DNA of 57,231 nt from assembly GCA_900752065.1 (NCBI GenBank), contig CAADTT010000137.1, forward strand, positions 1 to 57,231, written 5' to 3'. A program made the translations under genes and the position numbers. This DNA is from Lachnospiraceae bacterium. Lineage in GTDB: Bacteria > Bacillota > Clostridia > Lachnospirales > Lachnospiraceae. The notes under the pieces were generated by a model. That model was not told the DNA's origin. It saw only the letters and a list, made by a program, of their open reading frames with translations, and made no database searches. Positions 27,501 to 35,341 of the stretch are shown piece by piece; position 1 is the first letter of the stretch, and every line of letters starts with the position of its first letter.

Positions 27501-28073
27501 CAGATCCTCATAATCCCATGTCTCGATCTTCTGGATCTCATGAGAAGTACGGAATCCGTCAAAGAAGTTAATGAAAGGAATACGTCCTTCAATCGCTGCC
27601 ATATGTGCAACCGGTGTCAGGTCCATAACCTCCTGAACGCTGGATTCACAGAGCATCGCACATCCGGTCTGACGACATGCGTAAACGTCTGAGTGGTCAC
27701 CAAAGATGGACAGTGCGTGGCTTGCGATACAGCGTGCGGATACGTGGAATACGCCCGGGAGCTGCTCGCCGGCAATTTTATATAAGTTCGGGATCATCAG
27801 TAACAGACCCTGAGATGCTGTGTAAGTAGTAGTCAGGGCGCCTGCTGCCAGAGATCCGTGAACGGTACCTGAAGCACCTGCCTCGGACTGCATTTCAGTA
27901 ACCTGAACTTCCTGTCCGAAAATGTTCTTTCTTCCCTGGGTTGCCCACTCGTCAGTAGCTTCAGCCATAACGGATGACGGGGTGATCGGGTAAATCGCTG
28001 CCACATCTGTAAACGCATAGGATGCATGAGCCGCAGCATGATTACCATCCATGGTTTTCATTTTTCTAGCCAT
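24528..28073 (-). CDS. nifJ: Pyruvate:ferredoxin (flavodoxin) oxidoreductase
   Basis: The enzyme oxidatively decarboxylates pyruvate to acetyl-CoA and reduces ferredoxin. The 1181-residue single chain contains all domains of the fused type. These are the N-terminal pyrimidine-binding domain (IYPITPSSVMAE), a gamma domain, two ferredoxin-like [4Fe-4S] motifs (CIQCNRCSYVCP and CTGCGSCANVCP), a CAGCGETPY cluster ligand segment and the TPP-binding GDGWAYDIGFGG motif. AAGGAGG precedes the ATG. Its regulation may involve the palindrome at its -35 element. Confidence 0.97.
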   Translation of the reverse strand: MARKMKTMDGNHAAAHASYAFTDVAAIYPITPSSVMAEATDEWATQGRKNIFGQEVQVTEMQSEAGASGTVHGSLAAGALTTTYTASQGLLLMIPNLYKIAGEQLPGVFHVSARCIASHALSIFGDHSDVYACRQTGCAMLCESSVQEVMDLTPVAHMAAIEGRIPFINFFDGFRTSHEIQKIETWDYEDLKEMVNMEAVDAFRRNALNPNHPCQRGSAQNSDIFFQAREACNPYYDAMPAIVQKYMDKVNEKIGTNYKLFNYYGAEDAESVIIAMGSVCDTIDETIDYLTAAGEKVGVVKVRLYRPFSAEALIEAIPESVKRISVLDRTKEPGALGEPLYLDVVAALKGTKFDAVPIFSGRYGLASKDTTPAQIVAVFNNTEKAKFTVGIVDDVTNLSLEVGAPLVTTPEGTINCKFWGLGADGTVGANKNSIKIIGDNTDMYAQAYFDYDSKKSGGVTMSHLRFGKSPIKSTYLIKQANFVACHNPSYVNKYNMVQELVDGGTFLLNCPWDMEGLEKHLPGQVKSFIANHNIKFYVIDGIKIGKEIGLGGRINTVLQSAFFKLASIIPEEQAIDLMKAAAKATYGRKGDAIVQMNYDAIDAGAKQVVEVNVPESWKDAADEGLAVSVAENGRKDVIDFVNNIQSKVNAQEGNSLPVSAFKDYVDGTTPSGTAAYEKRGIAVDVPVWNPENCIQCNRCSYVCPHAVIRPVALTEEEAAAAPEGMKTLPMTGMANYKFAIVMSAYDCTGCGSCANVCPGKKGAKALAMENMEANAGLQKYFDYAVELPAKADVVEKFKENTVKGSQFKQPLLEFSGACAGCGETPYAKLVTQLFGDRMYIANATGCSSIWGNSSPSTPYTVNAKGQGPAWGNSLFEDNAEFGYGMLLAQKALRNGLKTKVEDLVANGTNEAVKAAGQEWLDTFASGVTNGPATDKLVAALEACGCEKAQEILKDKDFLAKKSQWIFGGDGWAYDIGFGGVDHVLASGQDINVLVFDTEVYSNTGGQSSKSTPTGAVAQFAAGGKEVKKKDMASIAMSYGYVYVAQISMGADFNQTVKAIAEAEAYPGPSLIIAYAPCINHGIKKGMSKAQTEEELAVKCGYWHNFRFNPALKAEGKPAFTLDNKAPAGDYQEFLNGEVRYNSLMRSNPEKAKRLFAKNEGEASERYEYLKKLIVLHGGEDK

Positions 28074-28189
28074 TTTAGTTTTTCCTCCTTAATTTTGGGG
28101 TTACGGCTTCTTTTACGCAGGCAGACCGCCCGTACAGCTACAGTCAGGAGATGCACGCACAAAGAAACCATAACATTTCCATATACCAC

Positions 28190-28218
28190 ATCATAGCACA
28201 AAATGAAAGAAATGTCCA
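28190..28218 (-). promoter_or_regulatory. nifJ promoter
   Basis: On the minus strand TGGACA (28213-28218), a 17-base spacer and TATGAT (28190-28195) are seen, with a TG extension before the -10. The -35 lies in the arm of the palindrome at 28206-28250. Confidence 0.65.
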
Positions 28219-28250
28219 TTTCCCTACGCGTAGAAAATGGGCATTTCTTT
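28206..28250. terminator. Long hairpin between the caspase-like gene and nifJ
   Basis: Sixteen-base arms (28206-28221 and 28235-28250) match with one mismatch, and an inner CTACGCGTAG stem lies in the loop. T-rich sequence flanks it. It most likely terminates the caspase-like gene but overlaps the nifJ -35. Confidence 0.6.
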
Positions 28251-28307
28251 GTTTTTTTCACTGTACAAAGTGGTTTCTATGGATATATTTACTATATTTT
28301 TGTAAAA

Positions 28308-30950
28308 CTACTTTACCGTAATTTTTATTCTGGCTTTCTTTCCGTTATAACTTCTGGCGGTGATAACAGCGTTTCCCTTTTTGATTGCCTTCACTCTTCC
28401 ATCTTTCTTCACAGACACCACCTTTTTTTTGCTGCTGGAAAACGTGATCTTATAGCTGGCAGCCCCCGCCGGAAGCTTAACCTTGAGTTTCCATGCCTTC
28501 CCCTTTTTCAGCGTCTTTTTCTTCACCGAAAATGCGATCTGATCCGGAGCCTTTTTGACGGTCACAGCCACAGATACTGTTTTTCCGTTTTTCGCCGTCA
28601 GCGTAATGACCGCTTTTCCCCTTTTCTTCGCTTTCATCTTCCCGCTCTGGGATACGGACACGATACGCGGATTGGAAGATTTATAAATCATCCCATCCCC
28701 GGATGCATTCGATGGAGTGAGCATTGCCTCTAACTGTATCTTTTCCTTTACCCCCATAGTGATCTTTCTCACGTTTTTTTCTTCCGCCCAAAGCGCAATG
28801 GAGACCGGAAGGATTTCTGCATCCTTCGATGCCTCCGTCTCCATTTCCTCCTGAAAAACCAGTTCACAGCCTTCCTCCGGAATTTCCTCCTTCAGCGGTA
28901 TCTTTTCGGATGAAGTGACTGCAAAAGTCTCCGACTCTTTCGTAACCTTTGCATGGGCCGTATCCGACGGTTCAAACTCTGCTGCTGCGGTATAGGTACC
29001 CGGTTTTCCCTCTTCTCCCCCAAACATGCCGTTCCAGATTACGGTCAGACGCTGCCCGCCCACTGCGGCGTAGGTCCCCAGCATTTCTTCCGAATCCGTG
29101 CCGTCCGTTTCCTTCCGCAGCAGCTTCAGCGTCACCTTTCCATCCTCATTTGTCAGAAAGGAGATTCTTGGCTTCTTCGCATCCGTGCTCAGCGGAAGAA
29201 CGATCTGATTTTCAGACACCGTCAGATATTTGATTTCCGCCTGTTCCACCGCTCTTCGGACGATGACCCGTTCCGACTGCTCCGCCTTCACCGCTCCGTC
29301 GGCAAGAACCCGGATATAATACGTATCAATCGGAACAGGGTTCCCCTGTGCATCCTTTCCATTCCAGTAAAAATTCCGGTAATAGTGTACTTCTTTTATC
29401 CGTGAACCGCTGTCGTTGTACTCCGGGACTGCCTGCATCAGCTCCCTGCTCCCCAGCGTACAGACCAGCCGGCCCTCCGCATCATACACATAGCAGGATA
29501 GATAAGGCGTCTCCTCTTCAAGCTCCATCCCCGTTCCAAAATCCGCGCGGATCACCAGCTCCTCCCCATTCTCCGGTTCAAAGATTCCGATCTCTCCTTC
29601 CTTTCCGGCATAACAATCCCCGGAAAGTTTTATCTGAAATTTTTCCTTTAAGGCTTCATCCTCCCGGGATGCCAGTGCAAAAGGCACGAGATAGCGCAGC
29701 TTTTGCCCCTCTGTCTGAAGCAGGATATAATATTTTCCGTCCGGCCATTCCCCTTCTATCGGGATACGGACTACATAATCACCGGATGCGCCCGCGGCGA
29801 TCTTACCGTAGCCTTTCACCTCTCCCACCTTCGTAAGCCCCGCATATTCTGAAAATTCTGCGTCATAATAAATCCCATCGTATGACAGCGTCCCCAGATT
29901 GTCAGAATTTCCGCAGTACACCGCATAATCAACCGGCACACTCTTCTGAGAACTGTAGCACACATCCACTGCACCGTCTTCTTTATTGATATAAGCGCTC
30001 TGAAAGCTGATCTGAGGTTTTTGCTCCGCACTTACCGGAAGAAAACAGCCCGCATCCCCTGCCGGATAGCTCCGCACATGATTTGCAGAATAATAATAGG
30101 TATTCTCCACATAGTCTGTGATCTCACTCAGTGACACTTCCCCATTTAAGTCATAATCCGCTGATATCACAGGCAGTCTGTAATCCTGCCGTCCCGTTTT
30201 TTTTACCTTTCTCGGATCAATGCCGCAGCCATAGCAGACTGTCATAGTGAACCCGCCCAGAGAGATCGTGCTGCTATCTTCACCGTTTTCTTCTGGAAAA
30301 TCCATCTGCCAGGAAAGCTCTTCTTCACTGGCTGCCATCAGCAGCTTAAATCTGGAATTAGTCAATGCAGAACGGCTCTGGATACCGTCCGTACCGCTCG
30401 CCTCCACCGCCTCTTCAAAAGCATCCACGAATTCATCCGCAAACCCGGCGGCGCTCTCTGCCTGGCGGCTGCTTCTTGCCGCAAGCCCTCCCGAATAACA
30501 GCAATCCGCTACCAGAATATTCGTCCCCTTTATCCCTGCAAAAGCATCCGCCAGATCAGCCGCCGACATAATCTGACTGCCGCCCAGATAAAGCCCTCCC
30601 CGGGTTCCATGCCCGGAATAATAAAAATAATTGACATCCTTATCTGCTGACTGCGCAAACGTATCCTGTATGAGTTGTTTCACCCCTTCTATTGTCGTAA
30701 CTCCCTCCCGATCCTTTTTCACGATTCCGGCAAAATTTTCACCGTATGCTTCCCGGATGACCCTCGCAAAATTTTCTCCGTCATTTTGCGGTCCCGGGCT
30801 CAGATTCTCCGCCGCACTCCCGTATTCTCCTCTGGTCACTTCCAGTACCCTAGCCTTCCCTTCGGCCGCCCGCGTCTCCATTCCAGGAAACAGGAGCCAC
30901 ACCGCCAGGAAAAAAAACGCCAGATACAATACTTTTTGTCTCATACTCAT
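28308..30950 (-). CDS. Secreted caspase-like (clan CD, C14) protease with EF-hand loop and Ig-like repeats
   Basis: This 880-residue exported protein begins with a signal peptide (about 1-29, cut near TRAAE). Residues ~33-245 form a caspase/metacaspase-type p20 domain with His114 in YYSGHGTRGG and Cys151 in ADCCYSGG, the expected catalytic dyad. Residues 266-277 read DYDLNGEVSLSE, a canonical 12-residue EF-hand/dockerin calcium loop. A FlgD-like Ig segment (FYWNGKDAQGNPVPIDTYY) and two C-terminal BIG2-like domains (about 725-880) follow. There is no sortase motif or C-terminal membrane helix, so it is probably released or bound non-covalently. Calcium activation is inferred from metacaspases. 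Confidence 0.85.
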   Translation of the reverse strand: MSMRQKVLYLAFFFLAVWLLFPGMETRAAEGKARVLEVTRGEYGSAAENLSPGPQNDGENFARVIREAYGENFAGIVKKDREGVTTIEGVKQLIQDTFAQSADKDVNYFYYSGHGTRGGLYLGGSQIMSAADLADAFAGIKGTNILVADCCYSGGLAARSSRQAESAAGFADEFVDAFEEAVEASGTDGIQSRSALTNSRFKLLMAASEEELSWQMDFPEENGEDSSTISLGGFTMTVCYGCGIDPRKVKKTGRQDYRLPVISADYDLNGEVSLSEITDYVENTYYYSANHVRSYPAGDAGCFLPVSAEQKPQISFQSAYINKEDGAVDVCYSSQKSVPVDYAVYCGNSDNLGTLSYDGIYYDAEFSEYAGLTKVGEVKGYGKIAAGASGDYVVRIPIEGEWPDGKYYILLQTEGQKLRYLVPFALASREDEALKEKFQIKLSGDCYAGKEGEIGIFEPENGEELVIRADFGTGMELEEETPYLSCYVYDAEGRLVCTLGSRELMQAVPEYNDSGSRIKEVHYYRNFYWNGKDAQGNPVPIDTYYIRVLADGAVKAEQSERVIVRRAVEQAEIKYLTVSENQIVLPLSTDAKKPRISFLTNEDGKVTLKLLRKETDGTDSEEMLGTYAAVGGQRLTVIWNGMFGGEEGKPGTYTAAAEFEPSDTAHAKVTKESETFAVTSSEKIPLKEEIPEEGCELVFQEEMETEASKDAEILPVSIALWAEEKNVRKITMGVKEKIQLEAMLTPSNASGDGMIYKSSNPRIVSVSQSGKMKAKKRGKAVITLTAKNGKTVSVAVTVKKAPDQIAFSVKKKTLKKGKAWKLKVKLPAGAASYKITFSSSKKKVVSVKKDGRVKAIKKGNAVITARSYNGKKARIKITVK

Positions 30951-31229
30951 GGATGCTCTCCTTTTATGTTTTCGATCTTCTGTTTTTTAATATATCATAT
31001 CCCTCCTGTTTTTTCCAAGATTTCATGGGTAAAGCTTTTGCCAAAAATTTCTCTTGAGAATTTAAAGATTTTATAGTAAACTGTAACACGTTATGCGGAT
31101 TTTTACAGAAGAACAGGATTTGTTACAGTCCGGCCTTGACTGAACTGTAGCTGAGATTTTGCGAAAAAGCAGCCTTTTTCCCTGTTAAAGCAGAGGGATA
31201 AACGGCTGCCGGAATATGGAGATGGATTT
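30951..31229. other. Divergent intergenic region
   Basis: The region separates the caspase-like gene (minus) from the DHFR-fold gene (plus). No extra gene is supported. An imperfect dyad around ACAGTC/GACTG near 31125-31145 is visible. No confident promoter pair was identified. Confidence 0.4.
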
Positions 31230-31760
31230 ATGAGCAGAAAAATTATTTTATATGTGTCAGTAAGCCTGGACGGATATATCGCGGACCGCAAAGGAAGCGC
31301 GAAACATCTGACAGGAAAAGATCTGGATCATAGCGGAGACTATGGATACGAAGAATTTCTCTCCGGTATCGACACGGTAGTGATGGGAAAAAACACCTAT
31401 CAGCAGATCACTACAGAGCTTTCTCCCGGTGAATGGCCCTATGGGAACCTGAAAAGCTATATTTTTACCCATCAGGAAATGGATGATAAAAGGGGAATTG
31501 CTTTTATTCAGAGAAAGCCTGAAAAATTCCTGCTGGAATTGAAAAATAAGCCCGGAAAAGACATCTGGATCTGCGGAGGCTCTGATCTGGCAAACCAGCT
31601 CATGGATGCAGGCGTCATCGATGAATATCATCTGCATATCATGCCTGTTGTGCTGGGCGGAGGCATTCCTCTGTTCAACAGACCCCATCCGGATTTGAAG
31701 CTCTGTATCAAAAATATCAAAGAAGTGAACGGTGTCATTGATGTAACCTATCACTGTTAA
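31230..31760 (+). CDS. Dihydrofolate reductase-fold (RibD C-terminal-like) protein
   Basis: The 176-residue protein belongs to the DHFR/RibD_C superfamily, which uses NADPH. The N-terminus MSRKIILYVSVSLDGYIA, VVMGKNTYQQI and ICGGSDLANQLMDAGVIDEYHLHIMPVVLGGGIPLF are typical of YyaP/YwjB-like proteins rather than true folate reductases. The substrate is unknown. GGAGATGG precedes the ATG. It is a single-gene unit with its own terminator. Confidence 0.85.
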   Translation: MSRKIILYVSVSLDGYIADRKGSAKHLTGKDLDHSGDYGYEEFLSGIDTVVMGKNTYQQITTELSPGEWPYGNLKSYIFTHQEMDDKRGIAFIQRKPEKFLLELKNKPGKDIWICGGSDLANQLMDAGVIDEYHLHIMPVVLGGGIPLFNRPHPDLKLCIKNIKEVNGVIDVTYHC

Positions 31761-31766
31761 TATCTG

Positions 31767-31818
31767 CCCGAAGTATTCCTGTCCTCACAAAGCGTCAGAA
31801 ATACTCCGGGTTCTTTTT
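31767..31818. terminator. Terminator between the DHFR-fold gene and asnB
   Basis: CCCGAAGTATT (31767-31777) pairs with AATACTCCGGG (31800-31810) with one mismatch. TTCTTTTTT follows on the plus strand. It probably also lies at the asnB end. Confidence 0.65.
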
Positions 31819-33669
31819 TCACAGAATCCGTATCCTGTATTTCTCCAGCCAGTAATTGATCTGCAGCAGATAGGCCAGCATCTGCGGTCCTGCCATGAGC
31901 TGCCCGTACCAGGGCCTGCCATAGTCTGAGGGGCTGTCTAGAAACCTCTGTACCTTTTGGATGTCCAGAAGCTGCCGCACCGGAGCCTGCACATCGGACA
32001 GGACCTCTTTTACTTTTTCCCCAAGCAGTTTTTCATAAGCGGGATCATAAGTCTTCGGATACGGGCTTTTCTTCCTCCAGAGGATTTCTTCCGGCAGAAT
32101 CCCCTCACTCGCATGGCGCAGCAGCGCTTTCGCCACACCTCCCCGGCTTTTCATCTTCCAGGGGACATTCCACAGATATTCTACGATACGGTGGTCCGCA
32201 AAGGGCACTCTGGCCTCCAGGCCGGAAGACATGCTGGTTCTGTCCATCCTGTCTAAAAGCGTTGCCATAAACCACCGCAGATTCAGATACGAGATCTCCC
32301 GCCTGCGCCTTTCCTCCCGGGACTCCCCTTCCAGAAGAGGCGTCTCCTTTACCGACTTCTCGCATGCCTCCAGCGCATACTCTTCCAGCGGGAGCTCCCG
32401 CAGCAGTTCCTCACTCAGAAGCGCCTTTCTCGGCTCCATGCCGGGTGTCCACGGAAAATTTTTGCTCTGAAAAGCTGCCTCGCTGTGAAACCAGGGGTAG
32501 CCCCCAAAAATCTCATCTGCACACTCCCCGGTAAGCGTCACTGTATTGTATTCCTTCACCAGTGAGCAAAAGTAAAGCATAGATGACTCGATATCCGCCA
32601 TGCAGGGCAGATCTCTGGCATCTACAGCCCGGAAGAGATATTCATACTGCTGCGTGTTGCTGCACTCCAGAAACCGGTGATTCGTATGAAAGGCTTCTAC
32701 CATCTTTTCTACCCAGGGGCGGTCCTCACCGGGCTGAAATGCATTTGCCTGAAAATAACGGCTGTTATCCGCAAAATCAAAAGAGAAGGTATTTAAAACC
32801 TTTCCCTGCTTCTGAAGTTCTCCGGCACAGATCGCCGTGACCAGGCTGCTGTCCACGCCCCCGGAAAGAAACGTGCTGATTGGGATATCAGACAGCATCT
32901 GCTTCTTAACAGCATCCTTCAAAAGCCAGGATGTATGAGCCACCGTCTCCTCAAAGGAATCTCTGTGCGGACGGCTCTCCAGCTTCCAGTAGGTGACAGA
33001 GCAGAGGCCCTCACGCCCAAAGGATAAGTAACTGCCCGGCAGAACCTCCAGAACCCCCCGGAATACACCGCGTCCGTAAGATTTTGCAGGTCCCAGCGCA
33101 AAGATCTCACACAATCCCTCTCTGTCAAGCTCCGGTTCCACCCCCGGATAGGAAAACAGGCCCTTGATCTCTGAAGAAAAAACGAGCGTATCCCCTGCCA
33201 TCGTGTAAAACAGCGGTTTGACACCCAGACGGTCCCGGAAAAGAAACAGTCTCTCTGTACGGGAATCCCAAATGGCAAATGCGAAGATTCCATTCAGCTT
33301 CTTCACGAAATCCTCTCCATACTTCAGATAACCCTGAAGAATCACCTCTGTGTCGCTTTCCGTATGAAAGCGGGCGCCCTGAGCCAAAAGCTCTGCCTTC
33401 AGCTCCGCCATATTGTAGATCTCCCCATTATAAGTGATGGTACACTCTCCTTCCGCTGTACGGCAGGTCATGGGCTGCTGACCGGTCACCAGATCGATGA
33501 TCTTCAGACGCACATGGGCAAAGCCGCAGCCCTGCTTCATGTATGTCCCCTCCGCATCCGGTCCCCTGTGTCTCTGCACCCGGTTCATATCTTCCAGAAC
33601 AGGCAGCCACCTGTTCTTTTCTCCTTCGTATGAAACTTTTGGATTACAAAATCCTGCGATTCCGCACAT
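31819..33669 (-). CDS. asnB: Asparagine synthase (glutamine-hydrolysing)
   Basis: The enzyme converts aspartate to asparagine with glutamine and ATP. The 616-residue protein has the N-terminal glutaminase domain with nucleophile Cys2 (MCGIAGF) and RHRGPDAEGTY. The synthetase domain has the PP-loop LSGGVDSSLV. The length is typical. GGAGAAAAAG precedes the ATG. It sits just downstream of spoVFB (22-base gap), so it may be read from the sporulation promoter as well as its own. Confidence 0.95.
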   Translation of the reverse strand: MCGIAGFCNPKVSYEGEKNRWLPVLEDMNRVQRHRGPDAEGTYMKQGCGFAHVRLKIIDLVTGQQPMTCRTAEGECTITYNGEIYNMAELKAELLAQGARFHTESDTEVILQGYLKYGEDFVKKLNGIFAFAIWDSRTERLFLFRDRLGVKPLFYTMAGDTLVFSSEIKGLFSYPGVEPELDREGLCEIFALGPAKSYGRGVFRGVLEVLPGSYLSFGREGLCSVTYWKLESRPHRDSFEETVAHTSWLLKDAVKKQMLSDIPISTFLSGGVDSSLVTAICAGELQKQGKVLNTFSFDFADNSRYFQANAFQPGEDRPWVEKMVEAFHTNHRFLECSNTQQYEYLFRAVDARDLPCMADIESSMLYFCSLVKEYNTVTLTGECADEIFGGYPWFHSEAAFQSKNFPWTPGMEPRKALLSEELLRELPLEEYALEACEKSVKETPLLEGESREERRRREISYLNLRWFMATLLDRMDRTSMSSGLEARVPFADHRIVEYLWNVPWKMKSRGGVAKALLRHASEGILPEEILWRKKSPYPKTYDPAYEKLLGEKVKEVLSDVQAPVRQLLDIQKVQRFLDSPSDYGRPWYGQLMAGPQMLAYLLQINYWLEKYRIRIL

Positions 33670-33690
33670 TCTTTTTCTCCTTTCCCGTAT

Positions 33691-34275
33691 CTATCTGCCG
33701 CAGATTACCGGCTGATACTGCCGCCCTTCCAGCGCTGCCTGAATCACCGGAATCAGAAATTCCGTGCGGGCAATCATGGAGTTTGGCTTTTTCACAGGAT
33801 TATCCTGCCCAAAAGGGACAAAATAAATGTGCTTCGCATTCATCAACATACCGATATTCTTCATATTCATGCCCAGGGCATCATTGGTGGAAATCGAAAG
33901 CACCAGAGGCTTTTCATTTCTTAGATGAGCTTTTGCCGCCATCAGCACCGGTGAATCCGTGATGCCATTTGCCAGCTTTGCAAGTGTATTTCCCGTGCAG
34001 GGAAGAATTACCAGCGCATCCAGAAGGCTGCCCGGTCCAATCGGCTCTGCCTGCGGAATCGTCCGAATCGGCCGCTTGCCGGTAACCTCTTCAGCCTCTT
34101 CCAGAAAATCACCCGCATATCCGAAACGGCTGTTGACGGTCTGGGCAGCATCTGAAAAAATAGTCTGTACTTCGGCGCCTTCTTTTACTAAACTCCGCAA
34201 ATCCTCAAATGCCTGACGATAGGTACAAAAAGAGCCTGTAAACGCAAAACCAATATTTTTTCCTTTTAATGACAT
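33691..34275 (-). CDS. spoVFB: Dipicolinate synthase subunit B
   Basis: The flavoprotein-like subunit acts with SpoVFA to make dipicolinic acid, the calcium chelator of the spore core, in the mother cell. The 194-residue protein has the flavoprotein-fold pattern with IGFAFTGSFCTY, PCTGNTLAKLANGITDSPVLMAAKAHLR and the C-terminal PVKKPNSMIAR. It starts 12 bases after spoVFA ends, with GAGGAGAATC as its ribosome binding site. Confidence 0.93.
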   Translation of the reverse strand: MSLKGKNIGFAFTGSFCTYRQAFEDLRSLVKEGAEVQTIFSDAAQTVNSRFGYAGDFLEEAEEVTGKRPIRTIPQAEPIGPGSLLDALVILPCTGNTLAKLANGITDSPVLMAAKAHLRNEKPLVLSISTNDALGMNMKNIGMLMNAKHIYFVPFGQDNPVKKPNSMIARTEFLIPVIQAALEGRQYQPVICGR

Positions 34276-34287
34276 AATTGATTCTCC

Positions 34288-35151
34288 TCAACGATGATTT
34301 CTGTATTGCAGGATAAAATGCACAAGTCCTTCCGCCGACGCTTCCGGAGCATAACGTCCCGGAAGTCCCGGAAGCAGCCATGCCGAGATTCCCTGTTCTT
34401 CCGCTGCATCAAAATCCGTCCCTCCCGGTGCGCTCGCCAGGTCGAAGATACAGGCAGACGGTTTGATCCGGGAAATTCTTTTTTTTGTTAAAACCGGAGC
34501 TGGAACTGTGTTAAAGATCAGATCCGACTCCGTCAGGAATCCCTCAAGCTCTTCAAGACCAAAAACCGCGTCTGCCTGCACAGCCGCCCGAGCCGCCTGT
34601 GCAGGCATCTTTTCACATACATACACCTGACAGCCCATTCCCTTCAGGAGCATCGTCAGCGTCTGTCCACATCTTCCGTATCCCAGCACCATGCAGCGGC
34701 TTTTGCGAAGATTACCCGGATATTTTATGATTGCCTCCGCTACAGCCCCTTCCGCGGTCGCTATGGTATTATAAACCGCCACTTCTTCCTGCACCATAAG
34801 GTCAACCGCCCTTACTCCCTTTTTTCCGGCAGCATCAAAAAAATCTTCCGGAATACATCCTGCAAAAAGCTCCTGTTCTTCCCTCAGACTATCCAGCAGC
34901 TCCGACAAAAGTACCGGCGGATTTCCGCTCCGCTGGTTCATGTAAACTTTGTCAGCCGACAGCGGCACCGGTGCGATTACCGTCCGGGCGCTCCCCACAA
35001 CTTCCCTTAAATCCCCCGGTGACGCCGGGTGTTCTCCACAGCAAAGTGCAAAGCTTTTCACACGGTAACCCCTTTTTTCCAGAATACGCGCAGTATAGAC
35101 CTGCCTCATATCCCCGCCGATCACAGCAAAATCACAACCTTCTAATTTCAA
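34288..35151 (-). CDS. spoVFA: Dipicolinate synthase subunit A
   Basis: The subunit has a dehydrogenase-like Rossmann fold and makes dipicolinate from dihydrodipicolinate or a related intermediate. The 287-residue protein shows DFAVIGGDMRQVYTA at the N-terminus and VLGYGRCGQTLTMLLKGMG as the nucleotide-binding loop. The start codon is TTG at 35151, with GGGGAGG about 12 bases upstream. A sigma-K-like promoter lies upstream, matching mother-cell expression. Confidence 0.93.
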   Translation of the reverse strand: MKLEGCDFAVIGGDMRQVYTARILEKRGYRVKSFALCCGEHPASPGDLREVVGSARTVIAPVPLSADKVYMNQRSGNPPVLLSELLDSLREEQELFAGCIPEDFFDAAGKKGVRAVDLMVQEEVAVYNTIATAEGAVAEAIIKYPGNLRKSRCMVLGYGRCGQTLTMLLKGMGCQVYVCEKMPAQAARAAVQADAVFGLEELEGFLTESDLIFNTVPAPVLTKKRISRIKPSACIFDLASAPGGTDFDAAEEQGISAWLLPGLPGRYAPEASAEGLVHFILQYRNHR

Positions 35152-35231
35152 ATTTTATCTCAACCTCCCCATCTAAATTCTCTCTGGCGTACATTTTTCC
35201 GATGAATGTGCCAGTTCTTTCCTTTACGATG

Positions 35232-35259
35232 TACTATATGCTTTGGGAATGAAAATTGT
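35232..35259 (-). promoter_or_regulatory. Sigma-K-type promoter of spoVFA-spoVFB
   Basis: On the minus strand CATATAGTA (35232-35240) fits the sigma-K -10 consensus CATA-N3-TA. An AC dinucleotide (35258-35259) stands 17 bases upstream, as the -35 consensus requires. The transcript start would be near 35225. Confidence 0.65.
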
Positions 35260-35283
35260 GAATCCTGTTCAAAAAATGCAGCC

Positions 35284-35317
35284 AAAAAGGACCGCCCAAA
35301 ACCAGGCGGTCCTTTTC
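35284..35317 (-). terminator. Terminator of the PTS operon
   Basis: AAAAGGACCGCC (35285-35296) and GGCGGTCCTTTT (35305-35316) form a perfect 12-bp stem just after the permease gene. Confidence 0.85.
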
Positions 35318-35341
35318 AGAAAAAGGGATATTCGTTTTTTA

